In this document: positions 32,781 to 44,638 of the stretch, one piece after another
Numbering within the stretch: the first letter of the stretch is position 1
Layout: every line of letters starts with the position of its first letter
Assembly (NCBI GenBank): GCA_021234155.1
Contig: JAJEKV010000008.1
Span: forward strand, 22,969,106 to 23,033,105
Length of the DNA: 64,000 nt
Source: Isoetes taiwanensis
Taxonomy: Eukaryota; Streptophyta; Lycopodiopsida; Isoetales; Isoetaceae
Direction: 5' to 3'
Made by a program: the position numbers and the translations under genes
The notes under the pieces: model-generated
What the model saw: the letters and a program-made list of their open reading frames with translations, nothing else
Told to the model about the DNA's origin: nothing
The model's database searches: none

Positions 32781-34790
32781 CTACCTCTCTTCGAAACTTT
32801 TCTGATCCAGAGCATCCAGTATTTGATCCATCTTGTTAAGATCAGTCTCCTGAGTTATTTTGATGTCCGACATGTCTGAACTGTTTGGCTTATCTGGCAT
32901 AGCATTTTCTTCTTCCTCTTCTTTGGCAGGCCTTGCCATTTTCTCTAGAGTTTCAAAGAAGGATCTGAGAAAACGGCATACCTTATCGTCATATTCAAAG
33001 GAAGCACTGCGTTTTTCTTGCATCAGAGCAACCCTTGAAGCTGTGCCGGCCGAGAAAAAATCAAGAACACAACCGTCCAGTGGAACCAGCTCCTTCATCA
33101 TGCTGTAACTATATGATGTCTTTCCCTGGCTCTTATGGACGAAGTCGCCATCCATTGCTGCCCAAGAGAACTTGGATTTACCTGTAAAATACTTTAAATA
33201 TTTTTTCTTTGTTTTTATATCCACCTCTTTGTCACCAGTTAATGGATATTTCGGAAGGGGCATGCTTTTCGGTGCATTGGTCACCTGAGTCAGCCGTAGC
33301 TCAAGTTTCGGCTTCGGCTTCACAGGCAACACACGAGCCTCGCTTCTGTTTATCGTGACATGGGTCACGTAATATTGGAACTCCTTGATATTTTTTTTGC
33401 TCTCCCAGCCTTGTTTTTCATAAGCCCCAAGGGAAACATGAGAACTACCTTGAATCTGACTTTGACTGTACATGCAGTTTGGCAAATGGGCGGATCCGAG
33501 AAACATGACGATATGATAAACTTTGGCTTTGGTCAAGCCAGCAATCCTGCTAAATAAATCTGTGTATTTTTTAACTTCCCATAGCGTCATGAAACTACGC
33601 ATGACAATAAAAATCCTCGTGGCATTCTCAGACACCGGTGCAGAAACAGGAATACCTGACTTGGTGACATGGTGCATGATATTCCTCTTCTCTTTATGTT
33701 CCCTTGCCTCTTCTGGTTTTATGATGGCAACAATGGCTTCCAAAAAAGCACTGGGGAGATTTTCTTGCACAGAATCTTTGCTTCAATATAATCAAAATCT
33801 GTGTCAGCTATATCTAGCAAAGAAAGATCTGGAAAACACGTAGCTAACTCCTCAAAACTCCTGTATTGCTTCTCTGATATACACTTGACGTAGGACAACA
33901 CTTCACGATGCATCAGTGACAGCTTTCTGATGTCCAACGCCCTCTGTCGGCAATCAAAGCGCCATGTATAACCGGATTGAACTTTCAAAAATACTTTGCC
34001 TTCGAGAATTTCATCCATCAGTTAGCTGACCTCGGCATTTTCCTCGAAGGTATCTTAGGAAAGTCTTGTTGAAGAACTCTTTAGAAGGCTTATCTGGAAG
34101 TTCCCCATCTTCCGCGCTGCCCACTTGTTAACAACAGCAACTAGCTTGGACCATGATTCTTCTTGCATGAAAAGGAATTGCTTTTCATCCTTGAGTTCTT
34201 TAACCTTCAAGGTCATTGTAGCTACGTCGACAAAATCCTGTAAACAAAAGCTGGTTAGGATCGCGATGGCGATCTTCTATAGCTGTCAGCTGAAAATAAG
34301 AACCTACCTTCCAAGCAGATGATACTGCAGTGCCTGTTGGGTCTTATGGAGGGCATCCATAAACCTTGTGATGATTCCTTAATTGTTGGAGCTTTTCGAT
34401 TATTGGCTCCTTATATACTGTATCCACTATGATGTCATTGCACTGTATTGATAACTGAATATACTCTTTATTGGAGAGATTTCCATTTAGTACCCGGCTT
34501 CTTCGCTTTGCATAAGCTTTAGCAAATTCCAGCCATTGCTCGACATTTCCCATCATAGAACAAAGAATTTGTGCAGCAAAAATACTGTGATTACCAGAAA
34601 TAATATAAAATTTCTTGTTCAAGAGCTCCTCAGGGCGGGACCAAGTGATCAACTTCCTCCATTGATGTCCCATCAATTATTAGGCATTTTAAACAGGCGG
34701 TCTAATAGAGAGAAATATGCAATAAAACTTACCTTGTCACTGGGTCAAATGGGACTACATCGGCGTTTGGGCCGCGGAAAAGCTCCAGTG
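32781..34790 (-). CDS. ParB-like plus N4/N6-methyltransferase-like protein, multi-exon
   Basis: A minus-strand gene of unknown function. An exon at 34733-34790 (clear AG and GTAAGT borders) reads ALELFRGPNADVVPFDPVT. The next holds EVDHLVPP, a 1-base frameshift, and KKFYIISGNHSIFAAQ, which resembles the ParB/sulfiredoxin-type GxHR core. After an intron at about 34250-34306 come exons with QEESWSKLVAVVNKW (about 34140-34230) and FEELATCFPDLSLLD (about 33850). Then a 329-codon stretch (32781-33770) ends with HKSQGKTSYSY...VLDFFSAGTASRVAL...RSASFEYDD. That order (a His/Gly/Lys patch followed by motif I and an E-x-D loop) is what beta-class N4/N6 DNA methyltransferases show at their C-terminus. 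A DPPY-type motif IV was not found, so catalysis is doubtful. An acidic Asp/Glu/Lys tail follows. A likely 5' UTR exon ends with a GT donor near 35246. Several frameshifts suggest decay or sequence error. Confidence 0.5.
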
Positions 34791-34868
34791 CTGCAAGTAG
34801 AATATGAAACTGATAAGTGACACCACTCATCATTCAAAGATCTGAGACCTGGCAAAGTGCACACAAGG

Positions 34869-35162
34869 AACGCGACCGGGATCTTTACAAGTAGATAGAC
34901 AAAAACATTATCAACAAGAATATGTTCGCAAAAATCCCGCCCGCGATCCTTGTGAGCAAATTACAGATACGATATACGCACTAATGCTAAGTATCGGGGC
35001 CGCGATCTGTATAGCAAGTAGAGATAAAGGTATTATCTAGTGTTTAGGTTAATGTGCTCTAAAGGATCGCGCCCGCGACAGTTGTGAGCAATATCTTAAA
35101 ACTACAAGCATGAAGACTGTAAAAATAAAGAAATACTGCTCGTGAACATCGCGGCCGCGATC
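34869..35162. repeat. Five palindromic iterons in the first intron
   Basis: Copies of ATCGCGNCCGCGATC begin at 34869, 34934, 34993, 35066 and 35148 (spacing 59-82 bp), all in the same register, with 0-4 deviations from the consensus. Each is followed by a related arm such as CTTGTGAGCA or TGTATAGCA. The best copy (35148) is a perfect palindrome around a NotI site. They lie in the presumed first intron of the minus-strand gene. Further looser copies are at 32232, 34260, 36931, 37059 and 37138. Confidence 0.8.
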
Positions 35163-35522
35163 CTATCGAGCATATAGCATGCTAAAAACCGGACAACTAA
35201 TACTAGGACAACAGCAGTGGTCGTGAAAAGCGCAAAAAATACCTTCTTTTAAGGCGGCTGAGCGAGACACGGCGGCGGTCGAAGGCGCTCGAAAAATTCT
35301 GTAGCTATAGGCGCTCGTGAATTGGATCGCGAAGGAGCCGAGATTTGGGATTTTCGTGAATTTATAGAATGGGGTTCATTAATGGCCCAGCATAATGACG
35401 GCCAGAAAATTAATTTCCGGCGGGCGCAATAAATTCCGACGACGGATCCAGAATATTCTTAAAAATGCCAGAATCGACATTTTTATTCTCTGCAGGGAGG
35501 CCACCACTAAGTTCAAAATTCT

Positions 35523-35700
35523 GTACCATGGGAGAGGGGAAAGGAGAACAAAATAGTCACGGCATGCGAGTTTAAATGAGACAATGACACTCGCAATATG
35601 GCATGGGATGGGTTGCAGGACAACATATTACTCATGGCACGCGAGTTTAAATGAGACAGTACCATGGGAGAGGGGAAAGGAGAACAAAATAGTCACGGAT
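35523..35700. repeat. Direct repeat, 136-bp offset
   Basis: GTACCATGGGAGAGG and the following ~25 bp at 35523 recur at 35659. The rest of 35350-35915 carries no gene that I can support. Confidence 0.85.
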
Positions 35701-35915
35701 TGCCTGAATTTAAATTCAAACTCAATTCACCCAGCCACATGGCCACATCAGCCATTCATTCAAATTGGACTCGGGGAGGAGGCTTCTAAGGAACTGAATA
35801 GGTCTTCAAAGGCGATCGTCTAAATTGGAGGCATTTGAGATGCTCATTGGAAATGGAAGACGATCTTGAATATTACCTAACATTTTCTTGGTGTTTCGAC
35901 GCCTACATGCTCTGA

Positions 35916-36371
35916 TGTAACATTCCTAACCGACATGCCCTTAACCAACTGGGCAAAACCATCTATAGATGTTTATGAGTAGTCGCTTCTATCCATTTAT
36001 GCCGGTGTCTCGGGAACGCCCCACAGGCACATTCAAGGTCCGAATACTCGAGCCGTCTACCATGGGCCCGTTACAGTCTCTCCCACTAGAACTATGCTCG
36101 TCCTCGAGCATCCAAGGCCATAACATGTCACAATGATTACCAAGTCTTTGCAAATTACCCATGCATATAGGCACCCATGGAGACTCGAACTCGAGACTTG
36201 CTCTGATACCAACTGTGACGTTCCTAACCGACATGCCCTTAACCAACTGGGCAAAACCGTCTAGACGTTTATGAGTAGTCGCTTCTACCCATTTATGCCG
36301 GTGTCCAGGGAACGCCCCACAGGCACATTCAAGGTTCGAATACTCGAGCGGTCTACCATGGGCCCGTTACA
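35916..36371 (-). mobile_element. TRIM (terminal-repeat retrotransposon in miniature)
   Basis: Two LTRs of 160 and 158 bp (35916-36075 and 36214-36371), about 92% alike, begin TGTAAC or TGTGAC and end GTTACA. Between them are 138 bp. Read on the minus strand, the right LTR is followed after 2 nt by TGGTATCAGAGC (36200-36211), a primer binding site for initiator Met tRNA. The left LTR is preceded by the purine tract GTGGGAGAGAC. The perfect 5-bp target duplication TCTGA flanks the element (35911-35915, 36372-36376). There is no coding capacity, as expected for TRIMs, which are mobilised in trans. Confidence 0.93.
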
Positions 36372-36412
36372 TCTGAAAAGTGGAATCAGGCAAGATATAC
36401 TATTAAAACTTT

Positions 36413-36608
36413 CACTACTACAAAAATAGGTAGAAATGGCACAAAAGTGACATTTATCCTCCGCCTTTTTACCGGGCATAAACGTCACTTTTGTGCCATT
36501 TGTTACATCTGAAAAGTGGAAATGGCACAAAAGTGACGTTTATGCCCGGTAAAAAGGCGGAGGATAAATGTCACTTTTTTGCCATTTCTACCTATTTTTG
36601 TAGTAGTG
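36413..36608. mobile_element. CACTA-type foldback MITE
   Basis: It starts CACTACTACAAAAATAGG and ends with the inverse at 36608. It is flanked by TTT on both sides, the 3-bp duplication expected for CACTA elements. The whole element is one long hairpin (about 85-bp arms). At its centre lies a ~19-bp intruder, GTTACATCTGAAAAGTGGA, identical to 36366-36384. That is the 136-bp-offset artefact, so the true loop is unknown. Confidence 0.88.
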
Positions 36609-36930
36609 TTTGTTTTAATCAATTTATAGGACATCTATATCATTTTAACTTCTGTTATATCAAATGAACGAGTTAGACAGCAGAAGAGGCCTAGATTTGT
36701 ATACTATTTTCTCTGTAAAGTAGTGTCTTGTCTGAAATGAATTTCACAACATAGTTATCACCCTGACCGCATCCCGAATGTGACAATGATCTTCGTCAGC
36801 AGTCAAGAAGTACAAATAGTTAATGTTAGAGCAAACTGGTAATGTTGGAGCAAACTGATTTAATGATGAAGCAAATGGATACTAATTTAATGTCTATTGC
36901 TTGATCAGTGCTGCTCGTGTCCTCAGCTAG

Positions 36931-37152
36931 ATCGGACGGCGATCTTCATCAGCTTTCAACAAGTATATCTTAGCATTGGAGCAAACATGTCTTAGCATTG
37001 GAGCAAACGTGTCTTAGCATTGGAGCAAACTTGTACAAGCCTCTCAATCCTCAGCTAGATCATGCGGCGGTCTTGAGCAGCACTAGCTTTTCCTGCCGTT
37101 CAACTTTTTCCTCAAACAAGCATTTAGTGTTTCGTATCATCGCCACCGCGAT
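36931..37152. promoter_or_regulatory. Looser iteron copies upstream of the DUF7869 gene
   Basis: ATCGGACGGCGATC (36931), ATCATGCGGCGGTC (37059) and ATCGCCACCGCGATT (37138) resemble the iterons in the intron of the divergent gene. The first two share the preceding word CCTCAGCTAG. Between them CTTAGCATTGGAGCAAAC is repeated three times (about 36970-37030). These could be transposase-binding or promoter sites, and that role is inference. Confidence 0.45.
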
Positions 37153-37190
37153 TTCTAATAGTAGTATCGGCCTTGTCTAAATCAAGATGA

Positions 37191-39873
37191 TTGCTGCTAT
37201 ATGCTTATGCACACGGGGTGATCATCTTCACTGATCCTAACCAGGCAGTTGGTGACATAAGGTTAGGGAAAGACTTCCCGACTGCCACCGTAATGAAGAT
37301 ATGTCCTATGCCAGAGAAGCCGTCTATGAGATGCCAAGCTTGTGCTGCAATGCTACAACTGCACGACTCGGTCAGGTGATCCAATGCCTTTGTGTTAGTA
37401 GACAATATCACAGTATTGACTCTCATAAAGGCTGTGAAAGAACAGTACATTGAGGCAGAACCCTATGCAATGCAAGTGGAAGTTGCTAAGACTCGAAAGA
37501 GGTCTTATAGAATGGTGAATCGAACACCGCGAACACCTGCTACCCCATGTAAAGTTGATAAGAAGATCACTGCGGCTTCTATTCTAGACTTCAAATCCAC
37601 GATTTGCTGCATTCACAGATGTTGTGCCACTTTCTTCACCTGCGAGATCAAGTGTATGCAAAGTTTTTTTTTGGAACATGAGTGCTGCGGACAGGACCAC
37701 CTTTGCTTACAACATGCTTGACCTTTGCTCAGAAAATGGGCAGATCCAGAAGGTGATGCTAAATAACAAGCAAATATGCTTGAAAGCATGGCACAAAGCT
37801 TACGACATTCCAATGTCAACTTTCTATAAGTGGCATAAACTTTTCCTTGCTGGTCGTAGAGTTCCTGAACATGGTAATACGGGCTCAAAGAAACCAAGGT
37901 CGCACACTCTAGCAAGAAATGCCCTACTGTCTATGTACATAGATGAGAATGCAGAGACGATGCCCCACAGATCGAAAATCACTAATGAAGGTGTGAGAGC
38001 GAATGTGAAGAGGCTCCCTTCTATCCTAACAAAGAAGGACATTCTCCATGAGGTGGATACCAGTGTTATATAGATGACAGGCAAGCACATCTCCCCATCT
38101 TCATTCTTAGGCGGGTGGAAGTTATACCACCCACTACCCAGAGGTTGCAATTGCGAAGAGGATAGCTTTCTCCAACTGCAATAGCTGTATTGTAATAAAA
38201 AAGAAAATGGCTAAGTGACAAGATATTCAATAGAGAGAAGAGATTGCAGATCGAAAGGAAGCCACACATGACAGTCCAGATTTCTTATAGGAGCCTATAT
38301 TGGTCGTGGAGAGCTTTATCGCATCGTGCTCTTGAACAAGCTCTGACGATCATTCATGATAAAATGGATCAGAACAAGACAATGTTACCTAGATTGGAGA
38401 AGTTAGCCAAATCAGTGTGGAGAAGAGAATGCTTGAAAGTAAGTGTGACTGGTGCACTGATGCATGGCCACGGTATTGGCGCTCTGGGCCATTTTTCACT
38501 AGATTTATGGAAGGATGATTCTAATTTTCATATTGGTTCCTTGAACCACACACTTAAAACCCTGGAGGATGCTTCGAGAGACAACTGGGGCCATTTAAGT
38601 GAAATTGAGCGTCCTGATTGTGCATGGGGAGCAGCAGTCCTCAACACCATGGCATTGAGGACTAAGAAGGTCAATAGCACTAGACAAGAATTTATGGCCC
38701 CTCCTAGTGCTCCAGTTCACCCCAAACACCTATCCAGAAGGCTATATTTACAAGTAGACACTGGCCAGAACAAGAACAAATATCTCTTCTCCTACCTTTC
38801 TTATCTTGTCTGGCTAGGGGTTTTTGAGCAGATACAGCTTGGATTCATGATGGTCGGCCACACTCATGATGACATTGATGCACTGTTTGGAAATTACTCA
38901 GCATTATTGCGTAGGTCGGATGCACTCACTATTCCTGAACTAATGCAGCTTTTTAGAGAATGTAGTACCAAAGCACCGGCGCCATATCTAGTCACTGAGG
39001 TTCCTGATTTGAAGTCATTTGTGAAAGGATACATTGGATCACTTGGTTGGGCACCTGGAGCCCCTGCTCTTCAAATTTTGCATGAAAGATGGTTGGCCAC
39101 TCATGTATTACAAGATGAGGCCAGGGCATTGAGAATGGCTCCCTGACAATGGAATAAGAATGTGGAAGGCAGGTGCTGATGGTATGCCAATAATACCTAC
39201 TGGAGCACCTAAGGCTGTGAAGCCATATGATAGCCTCAAAGATATGGGTGCCTTACGATCGTCCATTGCGAAGTACATGATGCATTGGGCAAAAATATCT
39301 CATGGTGACTACTGGTCGACTCTGATGCATGCACTTGGACAAGTCTCACCCCGGACCCAAGAAATTAGAGACTTCTGGCCTCTCACTAGACAGTCCGTGC
39401 TAATCGAGCCTGATTCAGTAATGCTTGACGAGTACATAACACGTCCGCACTATGTCGGCCCTGCAAAGGATAAGCCACAGAACCCAGTTGAAACATTCGA
39501 CCCATACTAGGATGTCAAGAAAGTTATGCTCTTGCTCATTAGACCAGGAGACTCATCTCCTGCATGGATGGCCTTTGCTGAAGAGGACCCCGTACAAGAC
39601 CCAACTCTTCCCCACTATGAAGAGGTATTTGTGTCTTGGTGGGAGCCGATAGCAAGAAAAAGTACCACTTATGCACAATAGTATAGGGACTACTGGCATA
39701 AAAGGTGGAGGCCAAATCCGAACGACAGGCCTCGTTATCAGCATCTCAAAACCATAGACTATGGTTGGTCAGTCAAGGACAAGCCTCAGATGGTAGTGAT
39801 ACCTGCAAGTGTAGCGACTCAGTTACAGGAATTACTGGCCAAAGAGGCCTCAGAGGACAGGGAAGAAACTTGA
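37191..39873 (+). pseudogene. DUF7869-type transposon protein gene
   Basis: The plus strand encodes a long protein of the DUF7869 family, found in uncharacterised eukaryotic DNA transposons. N-terminal half: CCIHRCCATFF, then FFWNMSAADRTTFAYNML, QICLKAWHKAYDIPMSTFYKWHK and HGNTGSKKPRSHT. C-terminal half: KMDQNKTMLPRLEKLA (about 38360), LYLQVDTGQNKNKYLFSYLSYLVWLGVF (38740-38830) and VGHTHDDIDALFGNYSALL (about 38850). The acidic and His residues in these last two blocks look like the core of an RNase H-fold nuclease, which is inference. The frame is broken at a T9 run (37662-37670), by stops near 37379, 38073 and 38170-38220, before 39160 (one codon stop) and near 39680. It is therefore a damaged copy, though homopolymer errors could explain part. 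The final TGA is at 39871. Confidence 0.75.
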
Positions 39874-41140
39874 GTCTTCAAGGTATATTAAAGTCGTTAT
39901 TCATTACTCTCTGCATTTTTCAGATTAATACAAGTGCTCTACATTACTATATCTTATATGCCAGAACATCACTACATTATATATTGCTGAATAGGTGATA
40001 CATACACCTAAAGCACAGTTATATCACAGTAGTTACTCGTCGTGACCATGCAGGCATATGGAGTTAATCTCGTAGGCATTGCGCTCATGAAGCCATACAA
40101 GATGAATAACAACATGGTGGTAACTGGGGGAATCCATCAGGCGGCAATTAGCTATGGACTGCAAGTATGGATCAAGCCGGATGCCTCTATGAATACATTT
40201 AACCAGATCATTGTAAGTCATGGAGCAAGTGATGGTCTCGATATCGGTAGCAGGGGCAGGCAACCATGCTCTATCGGTAGCAGATCCTGAGTGTCGAGAC
40301 ATTATAAATGAATGCCTCCTGCACTCAAGTGCGGATATATTTATACCCATGAATAATAATGATGTATGTATCTACTATCAACAATAGTGGTGTATGTGTC
40401 TACTATCAATAATAATGGTGTATGTATCTACTGTCAAATATATAGCAAAATAATAGGGGGTTTCGTTTGTATTTTTGTACGTTTTTTCCTAAGGTTTTTA
40501 TATGATTTCATGGATGTATTTGATGTGGTATACTAATTAGTATATCTAGAGTGCGCATACGCTTAAATTAATTTTGATGCCTAATTCTAATGGCTTAGGC
40601 CCATATGTCATATATTTCTTTATTATATTATTGTATTTTTTTGTAGTATCGTATTGTGCTCGACATGCAAGCCTCGAGGTAACCCATTTTAGGGTTATGT
40701 GTTGGGAACTTATTGGCTAATTCTAATGGCTTAGGCCCATATGTCATATATTTCTTTATTATATTATTGTATTTTTTTGTAGTATCGTATTGTGCTCGAC
40801 ATGCAAGCCTCGAGGTAACCCATTTTAGGGTTATGTGTTGGGAACTTATTGGCTTCCTTCAAAGATCGGGCACCTAGTCGCCCTCAAAGATCAACATTCG
40901 AGCATCCAGATCGTCTCGAGGAAGAACCGCACCAAAGACGGTGTGCGAACACAGGGATCTCCATGCCGCCCAACACCAAATTATGCCGGCTTTTTTTACG
41001 GGTAAAGCCATGGAAAGCATGCTTCCTTCCTAATTCTTTTCCGATTTATCTGTGAGTGCTTAACCTATTGGATCTTTGCTTATGTGATTCCGTGTTCTAG
41101 TGTTGCGCAGACTTAATGACGATATCGGCCCCGCGCCATA
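39874..41140. other. 3' region of the DUF7869 element, no clear gene
   Basis: A 249-bp frame at 40042 (+) has no recognised domain. TGTATGT.TCTACTATCAA words repeat at 40365-40440. A full 136-bp tandem duplication starts at 40581/40717. An ATCGGCCCCGCGCC sequence near 41125 resembles the iterons and may mark the right end of the mobile block. Confidence 0.35.
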
Positions 41141-44100
41141 AATTTCCTTCTTGCATTGAACTCTTGCAGTGCTGGATTTTTGAGAGAAGGTCGTAACTAT
41201 GGAGCATTGGAACCTTGGCTATTGTCTTAAGGTGGGGTATGGCAAGATTCGGTTTTCTCAACAGGTAAAATTATCTGTCTAGCACTATGTTGATGTTGAG
41301 GTTCTTGCTCTACAAGGTTCTTGCTCTACAAGAAACCACTGGCTTTGAATCATTTCTTATTTTCTCGCTCTACAATCAGAGCTTTACTCAAACCGTCAAA
41401 CCATGTCACAAAGGCGTGGAGCAGCAAGCGTGAGAAGCCGGAATTGCCTTCAAGCTGTATCAACCTTAAATCACCTTTTTTGGGAACAAAACCCTTATAA
41501 TGTCTGCTGCTCTAACAAATCCTTGATAGAAATTAGTAACTTCAAAACTTCCATGTTATGCTCCATTGACTACCATTTGATCATCTATTTAAGCTCTTCT
41601 CGGAGGTGAAGACCAGCAACAATCTTGGCAAATAAGAAATGACAGAGCAACAAATTGACGAGGTAATCTACTTGAAGCTCCCTTTTTCTTTCACCATGTA
41701 CTTTCGATTGCATGTTTTAGAGATTCTATTCTATATAAATTTGTCAATAACTCATTATAGAGGACTGTTACTATATCATTTCCCTCCAAACTTGAATGCA
41801 ATTCAATTGCATCCTAATACAAATGACAGCCACAAGAAGAGCTGTCAAACATGGCCATGTGGATGGTGGTAATTTTTTACAAGCCTTTGCTTTCTAGTAT
41901 TTTATGTTTAAGAAAATAAAGATTCCTTTCCTGGAGATGGCGCAACAAGCTGTTTTTATGCAGGAGTTTTAGTGCAGTAAGTTTCAGGAGCTCTATTTGA
42001 AGGGGATGGAATATTGCGAAGACTGTTCTAGGTCTGCACATGTGCAACTGGGTTCTGACGGAGGAAGAAGATAACCATGTTGATGATCTGGGTAGCCCTA
42101 CACCAAAATCCGAAGGAAATACTACTAGAAGCTTGAGCTCATCCGTGCGGAATGTCCATATCTTTTCCCTGGAACTTGTCTTGTCTATTTCGTGTAATCA
42201 ACCATATATGCATACCATCTTTGATATTCTAGAACATATATATGCATAACAGAGCTCTGTGTTATTTCATGTGTTATGATTGGAGTTTTCTTTAACTTCC
42301 CTGACTAGAATTTTGAACTAAGTGATGCATAAGCTCTTTGATTATACATGTCAGAGAAAGGGATTTAACAAGCACGTTTATTCACTTCCAAACACTACTA
42401 GAAGGCAACACTTAGGAAAATTTGCCTTAGCCTATGGCCTCCTTTCCCTTCCCCATTACTTTTGTGTAGCAGCAGAAGTAAAACATAACAGAAGGTTTGA
42501 AATGTTTAAAAATCTTATTACTACATGTGAAGGATATGTAACTACTTCTAGCCATTTTTTGGCCAATGTTTGAAACTACATGGCATATTTACAAGCAAGA
42601 AACTCTTACTTCCATAGGAAGGGACTGCAAACGGGATTCAACATCCTGAGGTAGTTTCTCCACAATTTGTTGATTCTGGTGTGCGAATAATTTGTGGCTG
42701 GCAAAGCTTACACGCTACTCAAGCTTTTCTGCATAGCAGTAAAAGAACATAGTTATTCAACACAAAACATATCTTTATTGTTTGTTCTTAAGGAGTTGCA
42801 TTAGCACACTTGTAACCACTTGCATAATGGCAAGCTTCTTTGCAAAATCTTGACTCCCCAATACAGTGAGGTCATGCTAAATGCCTTGCATTTTACTACA
42901 TTGTAATAGAACTTTGTAAATAAGGTAAGCGCTCTAGCCAAGATGTAGAGCAGCAATCTTTCAGGCCTGATATATGTTAGAAACTCAGAATTGACTGGCT
43001 GGCTCTTAACACGAGGATCTCCTGCTTGCAAGCCAAGTGATCCACCACTTACAACACAGTGGACAACCCAACTTGGCTCTCATACCATGACGATGGACCA
43101 GCTAGGTATTGAACTAAGAAATCCTCTACTTGCATGCCAAGGGCGCAAACCACAAATTCAAGAAATAAATGTAACAGCGTTGTAAGTATTATGTGGAATG
43201 ATAGCTTGCCTTTGTCTTTTGTCATATGAAATAACCTCTCTGTTATTTGCAGATTTATATGCCTTTTCTAATGCCAGCTCTATGTTCTCACCATCCTGCT
43301 TTCTTCAAGGGGGTGTCTTCAAGGGGGTGTCTTCAGGGGGTCTTCTTCATCTTCATCTCAGATCCAGATCTTCATTCTTCATCCAGCATCTTCATCCGTG
43401 ATCTCGCATCCGCAACAAATAAAAATGAAAAATTAAACAAATGAAAATGAAAAATTAAACAAATGAAAATGAAAAGTTGATTACATAAAAACAAATGAAA
43501 CATGCATACTTTGTGCCTTTGCTGTATCCTCTTTCTTCTGTTGGCTGTGTGGTCTGCCATTGAGCCTTGTGTGTAGCGTGTAGTGGTGACTTTCTTCTGG
43601 CTGCGGCTATGGAGCTAAGGATTCTGCCCTGGTATCAAAACCGCTTCATTTTTCCAGAGTTTTATTTGTTATTATAACGGTACCTTTTTTGAAAATCCCA
43701 TAATTACTCTGCCACTTCTCTGTATTATTTGACTTGCTATTTTCGCAGTGCCCGTAAATCTGGTCTTTATGGCTCTGAAGAAGACACTGGCCTGAGGGCC
43801 GAATTTTTTTGTAAAAAATTTTGTTCATAACGTGTACACTGGCCTGAGAGCCCTTTTCTTTAAAAAAATCTTGTTTCTATCAAACTTTTTTTGTTGTCTC
43901 TATCAAAGTTTTTTGTTTCTCTATATGTTATTTTTGTCTATCTATCAAATTTATGAAGTTCAAATTCCTGTACAGTCCATTCAGACAGTGCTCTAGCTCT
44001 TTAATTAGTTTCAAACAGTGCTCTAGCTCTTTAATTAGTTTCAAACACTAAGCATTTTAATCAGTTTCAGCAGTGCCAGTGAGTAAGCACTGGAACACAC

Positions 44101-44345
44101 GAGCACTTATGCAATAAATAGGCACTGCACAACTGCATGACAGTAAGCACATGATGACAGTAACACTTCTGCTAGCGTTAAGCAACTACATAAAAGTAAC
44201 TACTAGCACTTGCAGGCAATTTTTTTTTAAGCACTTGATAAGTTTTAAGCATCCCTTGCAGTCAGCATTGAAGTAGATATAAACAATACAGCAAAAACTT
44301 ATAGACAAGTCTGCATTGAACTACATAAACAATATAGCAAAAACA
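41141..44345. other. No supported gene
   Basis: Frames such as 42322-42573 (+) look mildly protein-like but match nothing I recognise. A 21-22-bp minisatellite (AAAATGAAAAATTAAACAAATG, shown by key word ATTAAACAAATG) lies at 43420-43480. CAGTGCTCTAGCTC is tandemly repeated at 43986-44045. No rRNA, tRNA or domain signature was seen. Confidence 0.4.
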
Positions 44346-44620
44346 TTCTTAAATTAAGATAAAGATGGTACATGAAAAGTGTAGGATTCCTTGGCCTACA
44401 TAAATGACAAACAGGCCAATAATCATGGAGAATGACAATCGTCATCACCATAAACCTTCTCCAATTCCTCCTTCACAAACCTTCTTAAATTAAGATAAAG
44501 ATGGTACATGAAAAGTGTAGGATTCCTTGGCCTACATAAATGACAAACAGGCCAATAATCATGGAGAATGACAATCGTCATCACCATAAACCTTCTCCAA
44601 TTCCTCCTTCACAAACCTCA
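44346..44620. repeat. 136-bp tandem duplication
   Basis: The segment from 44346 (TTCTTAAATTAAG) is repeated in full from 44482. It lies just 3' of the FCP1-like gene. Confidence 0.92.
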
Positions 44621-44638
44621 GAATCAAGAATCGCTTTT

